A DNA stretch of 64,000 nucleotides from Bryobacteraceae bacterium (GCA_025055455.1 JANWXD010000002.1:71808-135807), one strand, 5' to 3'. Positions 1 to 8,448 are shown, counted from the stretch's first letter. The notes: generated from the letters alone by a model not told the origin. Numbers and translations: made by a program.

Positions 1-1000
1 GGCGCTTGGGATCGGCCCCGGCGACGAAGTGATTCTGCCGGCCTGGACTTGGCATTCGTGCTTCAACACGGTGGTTCTTGCGGGCGCTTTGCCGGTGTGC
101 GCGGAGATCGACGAGTCGTTCAACCTGGATCCGAACGACATCGAACGGCACATCACGCCGCGCACCAAGGTGATCATGGCGGTGCACCTTCAGGGGAATC
201 CCTGCGACATGGACCGGATCCTGGCCATCGCGCGGAAGCACAACCTAAGAGTGCTCGAAGACTGCGCCCAAGCCGTGGGCGCCAGCTACAAGGGTCGTCC
301 GGTGGGCTCGATGGGCGACATCGGCATCTACAGCTTGCAATTGAACAAGACCATCACGGCGGGGGAAGGGGGCGCGGTCGTGACCAACGATCCCGTGCTG
401 TTCGAGCGCGCCTCGCGCTTCCACGACCTCGGCGGCCTGCGGCCGCCGCATCGGGAGTTCGTCGGCGAAGAGCGCTTGAGCTGGTTCATCGGCACCAACT
501 TCCGCATGAGCGAATTCACGGGCGGGGTGCTGCTGGCGCAAGTGCGCAAGTTGGATGCAATCGTCAACGCCGTGCGGGCCAACGCCCAGCGCGTCTACGA
601 CGGCATCCGCGACTTGCCCGGCCTGCGCTTGCGCCACCGGCCCGACCCCGACGGCGACATGGGCGCCTTCGTCTTCCTCGGATTTGCGAGCAAGGCGCAG
701 CGGGATCGGTTCGTGGCCGCCATGAAAGCCGAGAACGTGCCGGCCTCGCCGCCGAGCGGCTCCGTGATCCTGCCGGTTCAGCCCCACATCGAGAAAAAGA
801 TCACGGTGCATCCGGCCTGGCCTTCGTTCACCTCCGAGCGGGGCCGGGCGATCCAGTACGGCGCCGCTTCTTGCCCGCGAACCATTGACATCCTGAACCG
901 GTTCGCTGGCGTGGCGCTCGATCCCAAGTTCACCAAGAAGGACACGGACGACATCGTCGCCGCGATTCGGAAGGTCTATCCGGAAGTGATCAAGGCGTAA
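1..1000 (+). CDS. DegT/DnrJ/EryC1/StrS-family PLP-dependent aminotransferase (5' end outside window)
   Basis: This family of PLP enzymes transaminates keto-sugars for surface polysaccharides or antibiotics, or acts in related amino-sugar pathways. The reading frame is open from base 2, and the residues before the first GTG at 29 (ALGIGPGDE) already match the family, so the start lies upstream. The family block EDCAQAVGA is followed by GDIGIYSLQLNKTITAGEGG, whose Lys is the expected Schiff-base residue. The next motif, GTNFRMSEFTGGVLLAQ, is also typical. About 332 residues are visible, close to a whole enzyme of 370-400. The substrate cannot be told from this fragment. The next gene lies on the other strand, so the operon partners would be to the left of the window. 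Confidence 0.9.
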   Translation, partial: ALGIGPGDEVILPAWTWHSCFNTVVLAGALPVCAEIDESFNLDPNDIERHITPRTKVIMAVHLQGNPCDMDRILAIARKHNLRVLEDCAQAVGASYKGRPVGSMGDIGIYSLQLNKTITAGEGGAVVTNDPVLFERASRFHDLGGLRPPHREFVGEERLSWFIGTNFRMSEFTGGVLLAQVRKLDAIVNAVRANAQRVYDGIRDLPGLRLRHRPDPDGDMGAFVFLGFASKAQRDRFVAAMKAENVPASPPSGSVILPVQPHIEKKITVHPAWPSFTSERGRAIQYGAASCPRTIDILNRFAGVALDPKFTKKDTDDIVAAIRKVYPEVIKA

Positions 1001-1025
1001 GGCAGAGGCACGGAGGGGCCGGCGG

Positions 1026-2279
1026 CTACTCGTAGCGAAGGGCCACCACCGGATCGAGCCGTGCGGCTTTCGTGGCGGGCCAGACGCCGAAAAACAGGCC
1101 CACCGCCACCGACACCGCGCTGCCGAGGATCACGGTCCATAAGGGGACCGCGGTGGGGAGGGTGGGGAAGACCGTGCGCGCCGCCACGGAGATCATCCAG
1201 CCGAAGGCCATCCCCAACAGGCCGCCCAGCGCCGTGAGCACGACCGCTTCGGTGAGGAACTGCGCCACGATGTCGCTGCGGCGGGCGCCCACGGCCTTGC
1301 GGATGCCGATTTCGCGCGTGCGCTCCGTCACCGAGACCAGCATGATGTTCATGACGCCGATGCCGCCCACCAACAGGCCGATGGAACTGAGCACCACCAT
1401 GACGATCGCCACCATGGCGGTGATGCGGTGGAAGTCTTCGAGCATCTGCTCGCCGGTCGAGATCCAGAAATCGTCCGGTTTGTTGTAGGGGATGCGGCGT
1501 TCCTGCCGCAGCACCATGCGCACCTCGTCGAGGGCCTGCGCCAGCTTGCCGTCGTGGGCCACGACCACCAGCATGTGTTCCCGCGCGTGGGGGAACAGTT
1601 TGCGCATGGTGAAGTACGGCACCAGGAAGCGCTTGTCCTCCTGTCCGGGGAAGGAGAACGACGGCCGGGCCATCACCCCGACGATTTCGAACATCCGGCC
1701 GTTAACCTCGATCCACTTCCCCACCGGATCCACGTGGGGAAACCAGGCTTTTTGCACATCCTCGCCGATGACGATCACGGGGGCGCGGCGGCGGTTTTCC
1801 GACTCGGTGAAGAAGCGCCCGAACTTCATGCGCTCGGTACCGCCGGCGGCGTAGCTTTCCTCCGTGCCGGCAAATTCGATCAGGTACATGTCGTCGGCCT
1901 TGTAGCGGGCGCGGTCGATGCCGCCGCGGCGCTGGAAAGCGTTGGGGCTGAACAGCCACGGGGCCACGTGAGCCACCGAAGGACAGCGCTCGCGAATGGC
2001 CTGGGCGTTCTCCCAGGTGAGGGGTTTGCGAGCCAGCTCCTCCCGGGTGATGTTGCCGCGGAAGCCGATGTTGAACTTGAAGACGAAGGCGGTGTTGGGC
2101 CCGAAGCTCCGGGCGATGTTGGTGACGGCGGCATCCACGCCGGTGATGATGGAGCCCACGGCGATGACGGTGCCCGTGCCGATGATCACGCCCAGGACCG
2201 TGAGCAGGCTCCGCAGCTTGTGCTCCCGGATCGTAGCAAGAGCCATGCGCGCCGCCGAGCCGATTTCCGCCAGCGTCAT
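1026..2279 (-). CDS. ABC transporter permease, MacB/FtsX type
   Basis: The 417-residue protein has the MacB-type layout: one N-terminal membrane segment (about residues 22-48, after EHKLRSLLTVLGVIIGTG), a large periplasmic core domain (about 50-270), and three C-terminal membrane segments with the FtsX signature ERTREIGIRKAVGARR. It ends in the usual LRYE. Such proteins export lipoproteins, peptides or macrolides, or couple ATP hydrolysis to periplasmic work. Its ATG overlaps the stop of the upstream permease by four bases (ATGA), so the two are translated together and probably form a heterodimer. No ATP-binding subunit or membrane-fusion protein adjoins them here. Confidence 0.9.
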   Translation of the reverse strand: MTLAEIGSAARMALATIREHKLRSLLTVLGVIIGTGTVIAVGSIITGVDAAVTNIARSFGPNTAFVFKFNIGFRGNITREELARKPLTWENAQAIRERCPSVAHVAPWLFSPNAFQRRGGIDRARYKADDMYLIEFAGTEESYAAGGTERMKFGRFFTESENRRRAPVIVIGEDVQKAWFPHVDPVGKWIEVNGRMFEIVGVMARPSFSFPGQEDKRFLVPYFTMRKLFPHAREHMLVVVAHDGKLAQALDEVRMVLRQERRIPYNKPDDFWISTGEQMLEDFHRITAMVAIVMVVLSSIGLLVGGIGVMNIMLVSVTERTREIGIRKAVGARRSDIVAQFLTEAVVLTALGGLLGMAFGWMISVAARTVFPTLPTAVPLWTVILGSAVSVAVGLFFGVWPATKAARLDPVVALRYE

Positions 2280-3517
2280 TGCTCGAACCTCAAAGCCTCG
2301 ATGGGATCCAGGCGCGCCGCCCGCTGGGCCGGATAAATCCCGAAAAACAGACCCACCGCCGCCGACAGCCCCGTGCCGAGGAGCACCGCCGTGGGTGGCA
2401 GCGCCATGGGCACCGGCGTATAGTTGCGCACCACGATGGCGATGATCCAGGCTGCCAACACGCCGATCAATCCGCCCGCCGCGGCCAGGGTCGAAGACTC
2501 GACCAGGAATTGATTGAGGATGTCCCTCCGCGTGGCGCCCACCGACTTGCGGATGCCGATCTCGTGCGTGCGCTCGGTGACCACCGCCAGCATGATGTTC
2601 ATGATCACGACGCCGCCGACCACCATGAACACGGACACGACGGCGACCGCCGTCGCCGCAATGACTCCGGTGAGTTGATTCCAGGCCTCCACCAGCGCAT
2701 CCGATCCGAACATGGAGAAATTGTCTTCCTGCTTGGGTCCCAGGCGCCGGTAGGCGCGCAGCAGCATCCGGACTTCTTCCTGCGCCTGGTGAAAATGGGC
2801 TTGATCGATCGCCAGGGCGTTGAATCCCAGGCCCGAGCGCGAGCCGTACATCTGAAAATAGGTCTGGATTGGAATGATCACGAAGTTGTCGCGCGACTGG
2901 CCGAAGACCGTGCCGAAGGCTTTCGCGGCTCCCACGACTTTGAAGGGCCGACCGTCGAGCAGGATCTCCTTACCCACCGGATCCTGGCCGGCGAAAAAGC
3001 GGTCGCGGACGTCATGGCCGATGAAGGCCACGTTGACGCCTTTGCGCTCTTCCACTTCGGTGAGGAATCGGCCCACGGCGGGCTGGATGTTCGAGATCAC
3101 CGCCATGTTGGCCGTGGCCCCGCGCAACGAAATGCCGTCGGCGTATTCGTTGCCGTAGCGCACGGAGCCCGAGCGACTGATCTCCATGCCGATTTCCCGA
3201 ATCAGCCGCGCGCGGCTTTTGAGGAACTCGTATTCCTCCACTTTGAGTTCCGGGTTGCGCCGCCGCATCTCGAGGTATTTCTTGGGATCGAACTGGCCGA
3301 TCATGGCCAAGCGCCGGATGCGGAAGCCGTCGACCCCCATGTCGGAGACCCGCTCGGCGATGTACAGGTCCATGCCTTGGATGACCGCCATGACGGAGAT
3401 CAACGTCGCCGTGGCCAAGATGATGCCGAGCAGCGTCAGGAAGCTGCGGAGCTTGCTGGCGCGCAGCGACCGCAGGGCCACCGAGATCGCTTCGGCAAAC
3501 GACGCGCGGGAAGCCAT
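2276..3517 (-). CDS. ABC transporter permease, MacB/FtsX type (second subunit)
   Basis: This 413-residue paralogue of the next gene has an N-terminal membrane helix (about 20-47), a periplasmic core domain and three C-terminal helices, with the FtsX signature ERTHEIGIRKSVGATRRD. It ends in LRFEQ. The two permeases share little in the periplasmic domain but have the same layout, as expected of a heterodimeric exporter. The start at 3517 is the first ATG and leaves about 98 bases to the divergent antiporter gene. The missing ATPase is odd, because MacB-type permeases normally sit beside a LolD-like ATPase gene. Confidence 0.9.
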   Translation of the reverse strand: MASRASFAEAISVALRSLRASKLRSFLTLLGIILATATLISVMAVIQGMDLYIAERVSDMGVDGFRIRRLAMIGQFDPKKYLEMRRRNPELKVEEYEFLKSRARLIREIGMEISRSGSVRYGNEYADGISLRGATANMAVISNIQPAVGRFLTEVEERKGVNVAFIGHDVRDRFFAGQDPVGKEILLDGRPFKVVGAAKAFGTVFGQSRDNFVIIPIQTYFQMYGSRSGLGFNALAIDQAHFHQAQEEVRMLLRAYRRLGPKQEDNFSMFGSDALVEAWNQLTGVIAATAVAVVSVFMVVGGVVIMNIMLAVVTERTHEIGIRKSVGATRRDILNQFLVESSTLAAAGGLIGVLAAWIIAIVVRNYTPVPMALPPTAVLLGTGLSAAVGLFFGIYPAQRAARLDPIEALRFEQ

Positions 3518-3615
3518 TACAATGTGAGTACGTTGGTTCGGAATCGTTCGTTCCTTTTCGGTTCGGACTCCGCTCTGAGGGTCGCCTCCGCTGCGGCGGT
3601 GGATGGGCGGGCGGC

Positions 3616-5259
3616 GTGAATCCTTCGGACTACCTCCTCAACATCATCGTACTGCTGGCGGCGGCCCTGCTGCTCGGCGGCTTGGCCGAGCGCCTGCGGC
3701 AGAACGCCGTGGTCGGGTACCTGCTGGCGGGCATGCTGCTCGGTCCGGCCGGTCTGGACCGGCTGCGGGCTCTCGAGCAAGTGCGGACGCTCGCCGAGCT
3801 CGGCGTGGCGCTGCTGTTGTTCACCATCGGATTGGAGTTTTCCTGGCGCCGGCTCCGGGAGCTCGGCCGTGTGGCCGCGCTGGGCGGATCTGTTCAGATC
3901 GTAGGCACGGCGGCGGCTGCGATGGCGCTGGCGCGCGCCGCTGGCTGGGGAGCGGTCGAATCCTTCGTCTTCGGTGCGGCCGTTTCCATGAGCAGCACGG
4001 CCGTCGTGCTCCGCGTGCTTCTTCAGCGGGCCGAGCTGGACAGCGTCCACGGGCGGGCAGTGGTCGGGATCGCGCTCTTCCAGGATCTTGCCGTCATCCC
4101 TTTGATGCTGTTGCTCTCCGTGCTGGCGGGCCGCCAGGCGGGTTGGGACGCGGCGGTGCATGCCGCACGCGACATCGGCAAGGTCGCGCTGGTCGCCGTG
4201 GCGCTGTTTCTGCTCACCCGGTATGCGTTTCCGCGGCTGTTCCAAATGGCGTCCGCCTACGGCAACCGCGACTTGCCCGCGTTGCTGGCCGCCTCCTACT
4301 GTCTCGGCGGCGTCTGGGCCTCGCACGCGCTGGGGCTTTCGCCCGTGCTGGGTTCGTTTCTGGCCGGCATGCTGCTGGCCGAGTCGCCGTTTGCCGCGCA
4401 GATCCGCGCCGACATCGTGCCGTTGCGGGCGGGCTTCGTGACCCTGTTTTTCGCCTCGATCGGGACCTTAGTGCGCCGCCCGGAGTCGGCCGGCCTCGGT
4501 GCGATCCTGGGCTTGACGCTGGCGATCGTCGTGGGCAAGAGTCTCATCGCGGCCCTCTCAGTTGCGGCGTTCCGCGTGCCGGTCCGGCCCGCCGTCATGG
4601 CAGGTGTGGCGCTGGCGCAGATCGGGGAGTTTTCCTTCGTCTTGGCGGAATTCGGGCGCCGCGCAGGACTGCTCGGGGAGGAGCGCTTTCAACTGCTGCT
4701 GGCCGCCTCCGTCGTCACGCTGCTCGTGACGCCTTCTGCCATCGCGATCAGCCCGGGACTGGCGGGCCTGCTGGCGGGACTCGCCCGGCGGCCGGCGCCA
4801 ATCCGTCACCCCGAAACCACCGAGCCGGAGCCTGGCCGGGTCTTGGTGGTGGGCTACGGGCCTGCGGGACAGGAGACCGTGGGTCAGTTGGAGGCCGCCG
4901 GGGTGCCGTTCCGGGTGATCGACCTCAATCCGCGCACCTGTGAAGCCCACCGCACGCTGATCCCGATCCAGTTCGGGGACGCCACGCGTCCGGAAGTGCT
5001 GGAACAGGCCGGCCTCCCCCAGGCGGCCGCGCTCGTAGTGACGGTTCCCGATCCCCAGACCGCGGGGCTCATCATCAATCAGGCGCGGCGGCTGGCGCCG
5101 CGCGTGCCCATCGTGAGCCGCGCGCGCTATCACATTCACGCCCCGTCGCTGCGGGAGCTCGGCGCACAACGGCTGGTGGACGAAGAGCGATTGGTGGGGG
5201 AGCGTCTGGGGGCCGACGTGGTGGCGCTGGTGGCTTCGGCCAAGGCAGGGACGTCGTGA
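3616..5259 (+). CDS. CPA2-family cation/proton antiporter with C-terminal RCK (TrkA-N) domain
   Basis: This inner-membrane monovalent cation/proton antiporter is KefB/RosB-like, with 547 residues. Residues 1-390 hold about a dozen hydrophobic helices, including VVGYLLAGMLLGPAG and LLLFTIGLEFSWRRL, both typical of CPA2 transporters. From about residue 409 a Rossmann fold begins with VLVVGYGPAGQE and continues through GDATRPEVLEQAG, the RCK nucleotide-binding domain that gates K+ efflux in this family. The start is GTG at 3616, which matches family N-termini (DYLLNIIVLLAAALLLGGLAE). The gene ends four bases from the convergent GAF-ANTAR gene. Whether K+ or Na+ is carried cannot be read from the sequence. 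Confidence 0.92.
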   Translation: MNPSDYLLNIIVLLAAALLLGGLAERLRQNAVVGYLLAGMLLGPAGLDRLRALEQVRTLAELGVALLLFTIGLEFSWRRLRELGRVAALGGSVQIVGTAAAAMALARAAGWGAVESFVFGAAVSMSSTAVVLRVLLQRAELDSVHGRAVVGIALFQDLAVIPLMLLLSVLAGRQAGWDAAVHAARDIGKVALVAVALFLLTRYAFPRLFQMASAYGNRDLPALLAASYCLGGVWASHALGLSPVLGSFLAGMLLAESPFAAQIRADIVPLRAGFVTLFFASIGTLVRRPESAGLGAILGLTLAIVVGKSLIAALSVAAFRVPVRPAVMAGVALAQIGEFSFVLAEFGRRAGLLGEERFQLLLAASVVTLLVTPSAIAISPGLAGLLAGLARRPAPIRHPETTEPEPGRVLVVGYGPAGQETVGQLEAAGVPFRVIDLNPRTCEAHRTLIPIQFGDATRPEVLEQAGLPQAAALVVTVPDPQTAGLIINQARRLAPRVPIVSRARYHIHAPSLRELGAQRLVDEERLVGERLGADVVALVASAKAGTS

Positions 5260-5263
5260 CTGG

Positions 5264-5992
5264 CTAGGTTTCCCGCTCGGCGCCGCCTCTGCGGGCCAGA
5301 TCGTCGGCCAGGATCACCGCCTCGGCCAGCTCTCGCATGGGCCGCCGCAGACGCCGGCTTTCGTTGCGCAGCCGCAGGTAGGCCTCCTCTTCCGTGAGGT
5401 TGTAGCGGCTCTGGAGGATCCCCTTGGCGCGTTCGACCAGCTTGCGCGTCTCCAACTGCTCCATCAGGCGGGCCTTTTCCTCCGCCAGCCTGGACTTGGC
5501 GATGGCGCCCCCGAGCTGTTCGCCGATGAAGGTCAGCAGGGCGATCTCCTCCGGGCTGTGGGGGTGCGGCTCTTTGTGGTGAACGTTGATGACGCCGATC
5601 ACTTGGCCGCCGGAGACCAGGGGCACGGAAAGAAAGGCTTCGTAGGTGTCCTCCACCAGCGCGGGGAAGCGTTTGAAGCGGGGATCGGCGGAGGCGCGCT
5701 CGGGCAAAGCCACGACCGCGTTGTGCTCGGCCACCCAGCCGGTGACACCTTCGCCCAGCTTCATGCGCAGCGTTCCCAGCTCTCGCGCATGGGGAAGCTG
5801 CGAGGCGCGCAACACGATCTCGCCCGTCTCGGGCTCGATGAGATACACCAAGCAGGCGTCGCAGGCCGTCACCTGCGCCGCCAGTCCGATGAGTTCGCCG
5901 AGCATCTCGTCCAGGCTGCGCTCCGAGCTCACGATGCTGCTGATGCGGTGCAGTAAGCTGACCTGCGACGATGTTGCGTCCACGTCCGGCAT
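5264..5992 (-). CDS. GAF domain-containing ANTAR regulator (putative RNA-binding antiterminator)
   Basis: The 242-residue protein has two parts. Residues about 20-155 form a GAF sensory domain (GEGVTGWVAEHN, AFLSVPLVSGGQVIGVINVHH). Residues about 175-235 form an ANTAR domain with the typical core GILQSRYNLTEEEAYLRLR. ANTAR proteins bind paired hexaloop RNA hairpins and prevent transcription termination. The GAF domain presumably supplies a small-molecule or redox signal instead of the phosphorylation seen in AmiR/NasR-type regulators. A glycine-rich linker is absent and a short coiled segment (about 150-180) joins the domains. The ATG at 5992 lies inside a 32-base sequence that is repeated 71 bases upstream. 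No obvious target hairpin pair was recognised nearby. Confidence 0.9.
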   Translation of the reverse strand: MPDVDATSSQVSLLHRISSIVSSERSLDEMLGELIGLAAQVTACDACLVYLIEPETGEIVLRASQLPHARELGTLRMKLGEGVTGWVAEHNAVVALPERASADPRFKRFPALVEDTYEAFLSVPLVSGGQVIGVINVHHKEPHPHSPEEIALLTFIGEQLGGAIAKSRLAEEKARLMEQLETRKLVERAKGILQSRYNLTEEEAYLRLRNESRRLRRPMRELAEAVILADDLARRGGAERET

Positions 5993-6086
5993 GGGATGGG
6001 ACTCAGTTCTCGGTTCGGCCGCATCCGCCCGCCCCGCAACGGGGGAAGTGGGGCGTCCGGCATGAGATGGCGCTCAGTTCTAGGTT
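5984..6086. repeat. Imperfect 32-bp direct repeat spanning the GAF-ANTAR start codon
   Basis: Bases 5984-6015 and 6055-6086 match at 28 of 32 positions by eye and are 71 bases apart. The first copy contains the ATG of the GAF-ANTAR gene (minus strand) and 23 bases upstream; the second repeats the same start-codon context. The offset of 71 is not a multiple of three, so the upstream ATG is out of frame and would give only a short peptide. This looks like a partial tandem duplication of the translation-initiation region. Confidence 0.8.
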
Positions 6087-6217
6087 AGGGACTGGGCGGG
6101 GGAACGTCCAATCGAAAGTTTCTATGGGCCTCATCGGCGAAGCCGGCCGACGGGACGAAGCGGGGTTGTATCCGTCCGGGCTTGATTGTATGCTGTGGCT
6201 TCGGAAGGGGTGCTCGA
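6087..6217. other. Intergenic stretch between the GAF-ANTAR and small membrane protein genes
   Basis: Together with the repeat this makes about 225 bases between divergent genes. A weak promoter-like pair facing right can be drawn (TTGTAT at 6166-6171, 17-base spacer, TATGCT at 6189-6194), which would transcribe the 33-codon frame at 6218. No other structure was seen. Confidence 0.3.
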
Positions 6218-6319
6218 GTGGAGCCGCAGACGCTGGCGTGGATTTTCTGGCTCGTTGCCGGGTTGCTGCTCGTCGTCTTTTGGTTTCGGTTTCGTAAGGG
6301 CAAGCGCACCGGGGGGTAG
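6218..6319 (+). CDS. Predicted 33-residue single-pass membrane protein
   Basis: GTG at 6218 is preceded by the purine-rich GGAAGGGG at 6203-6210, a well-placed ribosome binding site, and the frame ends at TAG 6317-6319. The product is a short polar N-terminus (VEPQT), one hydrophobic helix of about 18 residues rich in Trp, Leu and Val, and a strongly basic tail (RFRKGKRTGG). By the positive-inside rule the C-terminus should be cytoplasmic. The stop is followed ten bases later by the GTG of the membrane HEAT-repeat gene, and GGGGGG just before the stop may serve as that gene's ribosome binding site. The two genes may therefore act together. No family is recognised; size and helix resemble CcoQ-like accessory peptides, but only in general shape. 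Confidence 0.55.
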   Translation: MEPQTLAWIFWLVAGLLLVVFWFRFRKGKRTGG

Positions 6320-6329
6320 CGAAGTTGCC

Positions 6330-7142
6330 GTGTCGCAGTTGCTGAGCTGTTTGCGCCGCAACGCCACCCTACTGCTGACCTTGTTTGCCTTTTTTCTGGT
6401 GGCCTTGCCCTTTTGGTTCTGGTATAGCACATGGTTTGGGCGGCGCTTGAGCGACGGGCAGATGGAAGCCTACTTGAACGATTCCACGCGCCCGCGGCGT
6501 GCGCAGCATGCTTTGGTCCAGATCGGCGAGCGGATGAGCCGGGGCGATGAATCGGTGCGCCGCTGGTATCCGCGAGTGGTCGAGCTGGCCTCGAGCCCCG
6601 TGGCCGAGCTGCGGCAGACCGTGGCGTGGATCATGGGCCAGGACCCGCGCCACGAGCCCTTTCGTCACGCCTTGATGAAATTGCTGGCGGACGCTTCCCC
6701 GATGGTGCGCCGCAACGCCGCCCTGGGTCTGGCCGCCTTCCGGGATCCGGCGGGTCGTGGCGAATTGCAAGCGATGCTACGGCCGTCGCTGCTGAGGGCG
6801 CCCCGGACGGGTGTGGTGCGCTACCGGCTCCAGCCGGGCGACTACGTCAACCCGGGGACGCTCGTGGCCCGCGTGGACGACGTAGAGGTGCGCGCCGAGC
6901 TTCCGGGAGAAGTGCGGCGGTTACTGCGGCCGCAAGGGTCGCTAGTTCAGCAGGGTGACGCTTTGGCGGAAGTCTCTCCCGACGAGCAGCACGTTTGGGA
7001 GGCGCTTCGGGCCTTGTATCTAGTGGGCGGGCGGGAGGACGTCGCAGAGGTTAGCCGCTACGCCCGTGGCGTTCCCGGGATGGGCGAAAAGGTGCAGCAG
7101 CAGGCGCGGTTGACGCTCGCGCGGATTACGCGCACGCCCTAG
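6330..7142 (+). CDS. Membrane-anchored HEAT-repeat protein with C-terminal barrel-sandwich (biotinyl/lipoyl-like) region
   Basis: GTG at 6330 is chosen because the following residues give a clean N-terminal membrane anchor (residues about 12-32, LLLTLFAFFLVALPFWFWY); the longer frame to 6186 would read through the small upstream gene. The product is 270 residues. Residues about 60-155 form helical HEAT-like repeats (AELRQTVAWIMGQD, PMVRRNAALGLAAFRD). Residues about 165-220 look like a hybrid-motif fold (TGVVRYRLQPGDYVNPGTLVARV, then a second half ending GDALAEV), as in biotinyl/lipoyl or membrane-fusion proteins. The Lys of a true lipoyl domain is not evident. A last helical stretch follows. 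Function is unknown; a scaffold for a membrane complex is a reasonable guess. The 3' end overlaps glcF by 17 bases, tail to tail. Confidence 0.7.
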   Translation: MSQLLSCLRRNATLLLTLFAFFLVALPFWFWYSTWFGRRLSDGQMEAYLNDSTRPRRAQHALVQIGERMSRGDESVRRWYPRVVELASSPVAELRQTVAWIMGQDPRHEPFRHALMKLLADASPMVRRNAALGLAAFRDPAGRGELQAMLRPSLLRAPRTGVVRYRLQPGDYVNPGTLVARVDDVEVRAELPGEVRRLLRPQGSLVQQGDALAEVSPDEQHVWEALRALYLVGGREDVAEVSRYARGVPGMGEKVQQQARLTLARITRTP

Positions 7143-8448
7143 GCGCAGCCGGCGCTCCCGCGCTGCGGTAAGCTTCATCGAGGACTTCGACCACGTGGGC
7201 GACGCGCTGCCCCCGGCCGAAAAGCCGCACGCCGACCCGCAGTTGCAGCATACAGCCGGGATTGGCCGTCGCGATCAGCTCGGCGCCGGTGGCCGCGACG
7301 GCTTCCATCTTTTTTTCGAGAATCGCCATGGCCATCTCCGGGTGCAGCACGTTGTAAATGCCGGCGCTGCCGCAGCACAGATCCGAGAGCGGCATCTCGC
7401 GGAACTCGAGCCCCGGCACAGAGGCCAGCAGGCGCCGCGGCGCCGACCGGATACGCTGGCCGTGCGCCAGGTGGCAGGAATCCTGATACGTGGCCGTGAC
7501 CGGCACCGGACCCATGTTCCGGTCGAGCTCGATCGAAGCGAGAAACTCGGTGACGTCCCGCACGAGGTTCGAGAACCGCCGCGCCCGCTCGGCGTAAACG
7601 GGATCGCCCTCGAGCAGCTCGTGGTATTCCTTGAGCGTGGAACCGCAACCGGCCGCGTTGGTGACGATGGCGTCGTAGCCCCCGTCGAGAAAGGCGTCAA
7701 TGTTGCAGCGGGCCAGGCGCCGCGCCTCCTGGCGCCGCCCGGCGTGGACGTGGAGCGCGCCGCAGCAAGTCTGGCCGGCAGGAATCACCACCTCGCAGCC
7801 GTTGGCGCACAACACGCGCACGGTGGCCTCGTTCAGCCGCGCGAAGCACACGCTCGCCACGCACCCGCTGAGGAGCGCCACGCGGTAACGCCGCTCGCCT
7901 TCCGCGGAGAAGGTCCGGCCGAGGTGACGGAAGAAGAAGGGCCACTCGGCTTCCGGCGCCAGTTGTTCGATGCGACCGAGTGCGCCAAGAAGACGCGTCA
8001 GACCGGAACCGCGCACCAGAGCTTGGAGACCGCTGCGCTGGTAGAACAACAGCAGCGTGCCCAAAGCCGTCAGCCAGCCGGGCGACGGCAAGACACGGCC
8101 GAAGAGAAACCCCCGGAGCAGGCGTTGGAGCGCCGGCCGCGGGCGGGCAGCTTCGATCTGCGCTCGCGCGGCTTCGACCAGCCGTCCGTAAGGCACCCCG
8201 GAGGGACAGGCGGTCTCGCAGCCCCGGCAGGCCAGGCATAAATCGATGTGCTCGATGTAGGAGGGCGTCACCGGCATGCGGCCTTCGGCCACCTGCACCA
8301 TCTGATAGATCCGGCCCCGCGGGGAATCCATCTCCAGGCGCAACTCGCGGTAGGTGGGGCAGGCGTTCAGGCACAGGCCGCAGTGGACGCACTTGTCGAG
8401 GTCGAGCTGGTGCGGCGCTTCGCGGGCGAGAGTCTCAGGGACGGCCAT
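7126..8448 (-). CDS. glcF: Glycolate oxidase iron-sulfur subunit GlcF
   Basis: This is the electron-transferring subunit of membrane-associated glycolate dehydrogenase, which oxidises glycolate to glyoxylate. The 440-residue protein carries two 4Fe-4S ferredoxin motifs (CVHCGLCLNACP near residue 20 and CLACRGCETACPSG near residue 70). Two CCG-domain cysteine-rich repeats follow, with CCGALH and CCGSAG. The ATG at 8448 (MAVPETL) gives the usual N-terminus; the open frame continues far upstream but overlaps glcE out of frame. glcE lies 47 bases upstream. The FAD catalytic subunit glcD is not in this window. Confidence 0.93.
   Translation of the reverse strand: MAVPETLAREAPHQLDLDKCVHCGLCLNACPTYRELRLEMDSPRGRIYQMVQVAEGRMPVTPSYIEHIDLCLACRGCETACPSGVPYGRLVEAARAQIEAARPRPALQRLLRGFLFGRVLPSPGWLTALGTLLLFYQRSGLQALVRGSGLTRLLGALGRIEQLAPEAEWPFFFRHLGRTFSAEGERRYRVALLSGCVASVCFARLNEATVRVLCANGCEVVIPAGQTCCGALHVHAGRRQEARRLARCNIDAFLDGGYDAIVTNAAGCGSTLKEYHELLEGDPVYAERARRFSNLVRDVTEFLASIELDRNMGPVPVTATYQDSCHLAHGQRIRSAPRRLLASVPGLEFREMPLSDLCCGSAGIYNVLHPEMAMAILEKKMEAVAATGAELIATANPGCMLQLRVGVRLFGRGQRVAHVVEVLDEAYRSAGAPAAPRACA

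Noticed and set aside
2279-3619. Plus-strand frame of 446 codons opposite the second permease
   Set aside because: The minus strand has the FtsX signature and the right length; the plus frame has none.
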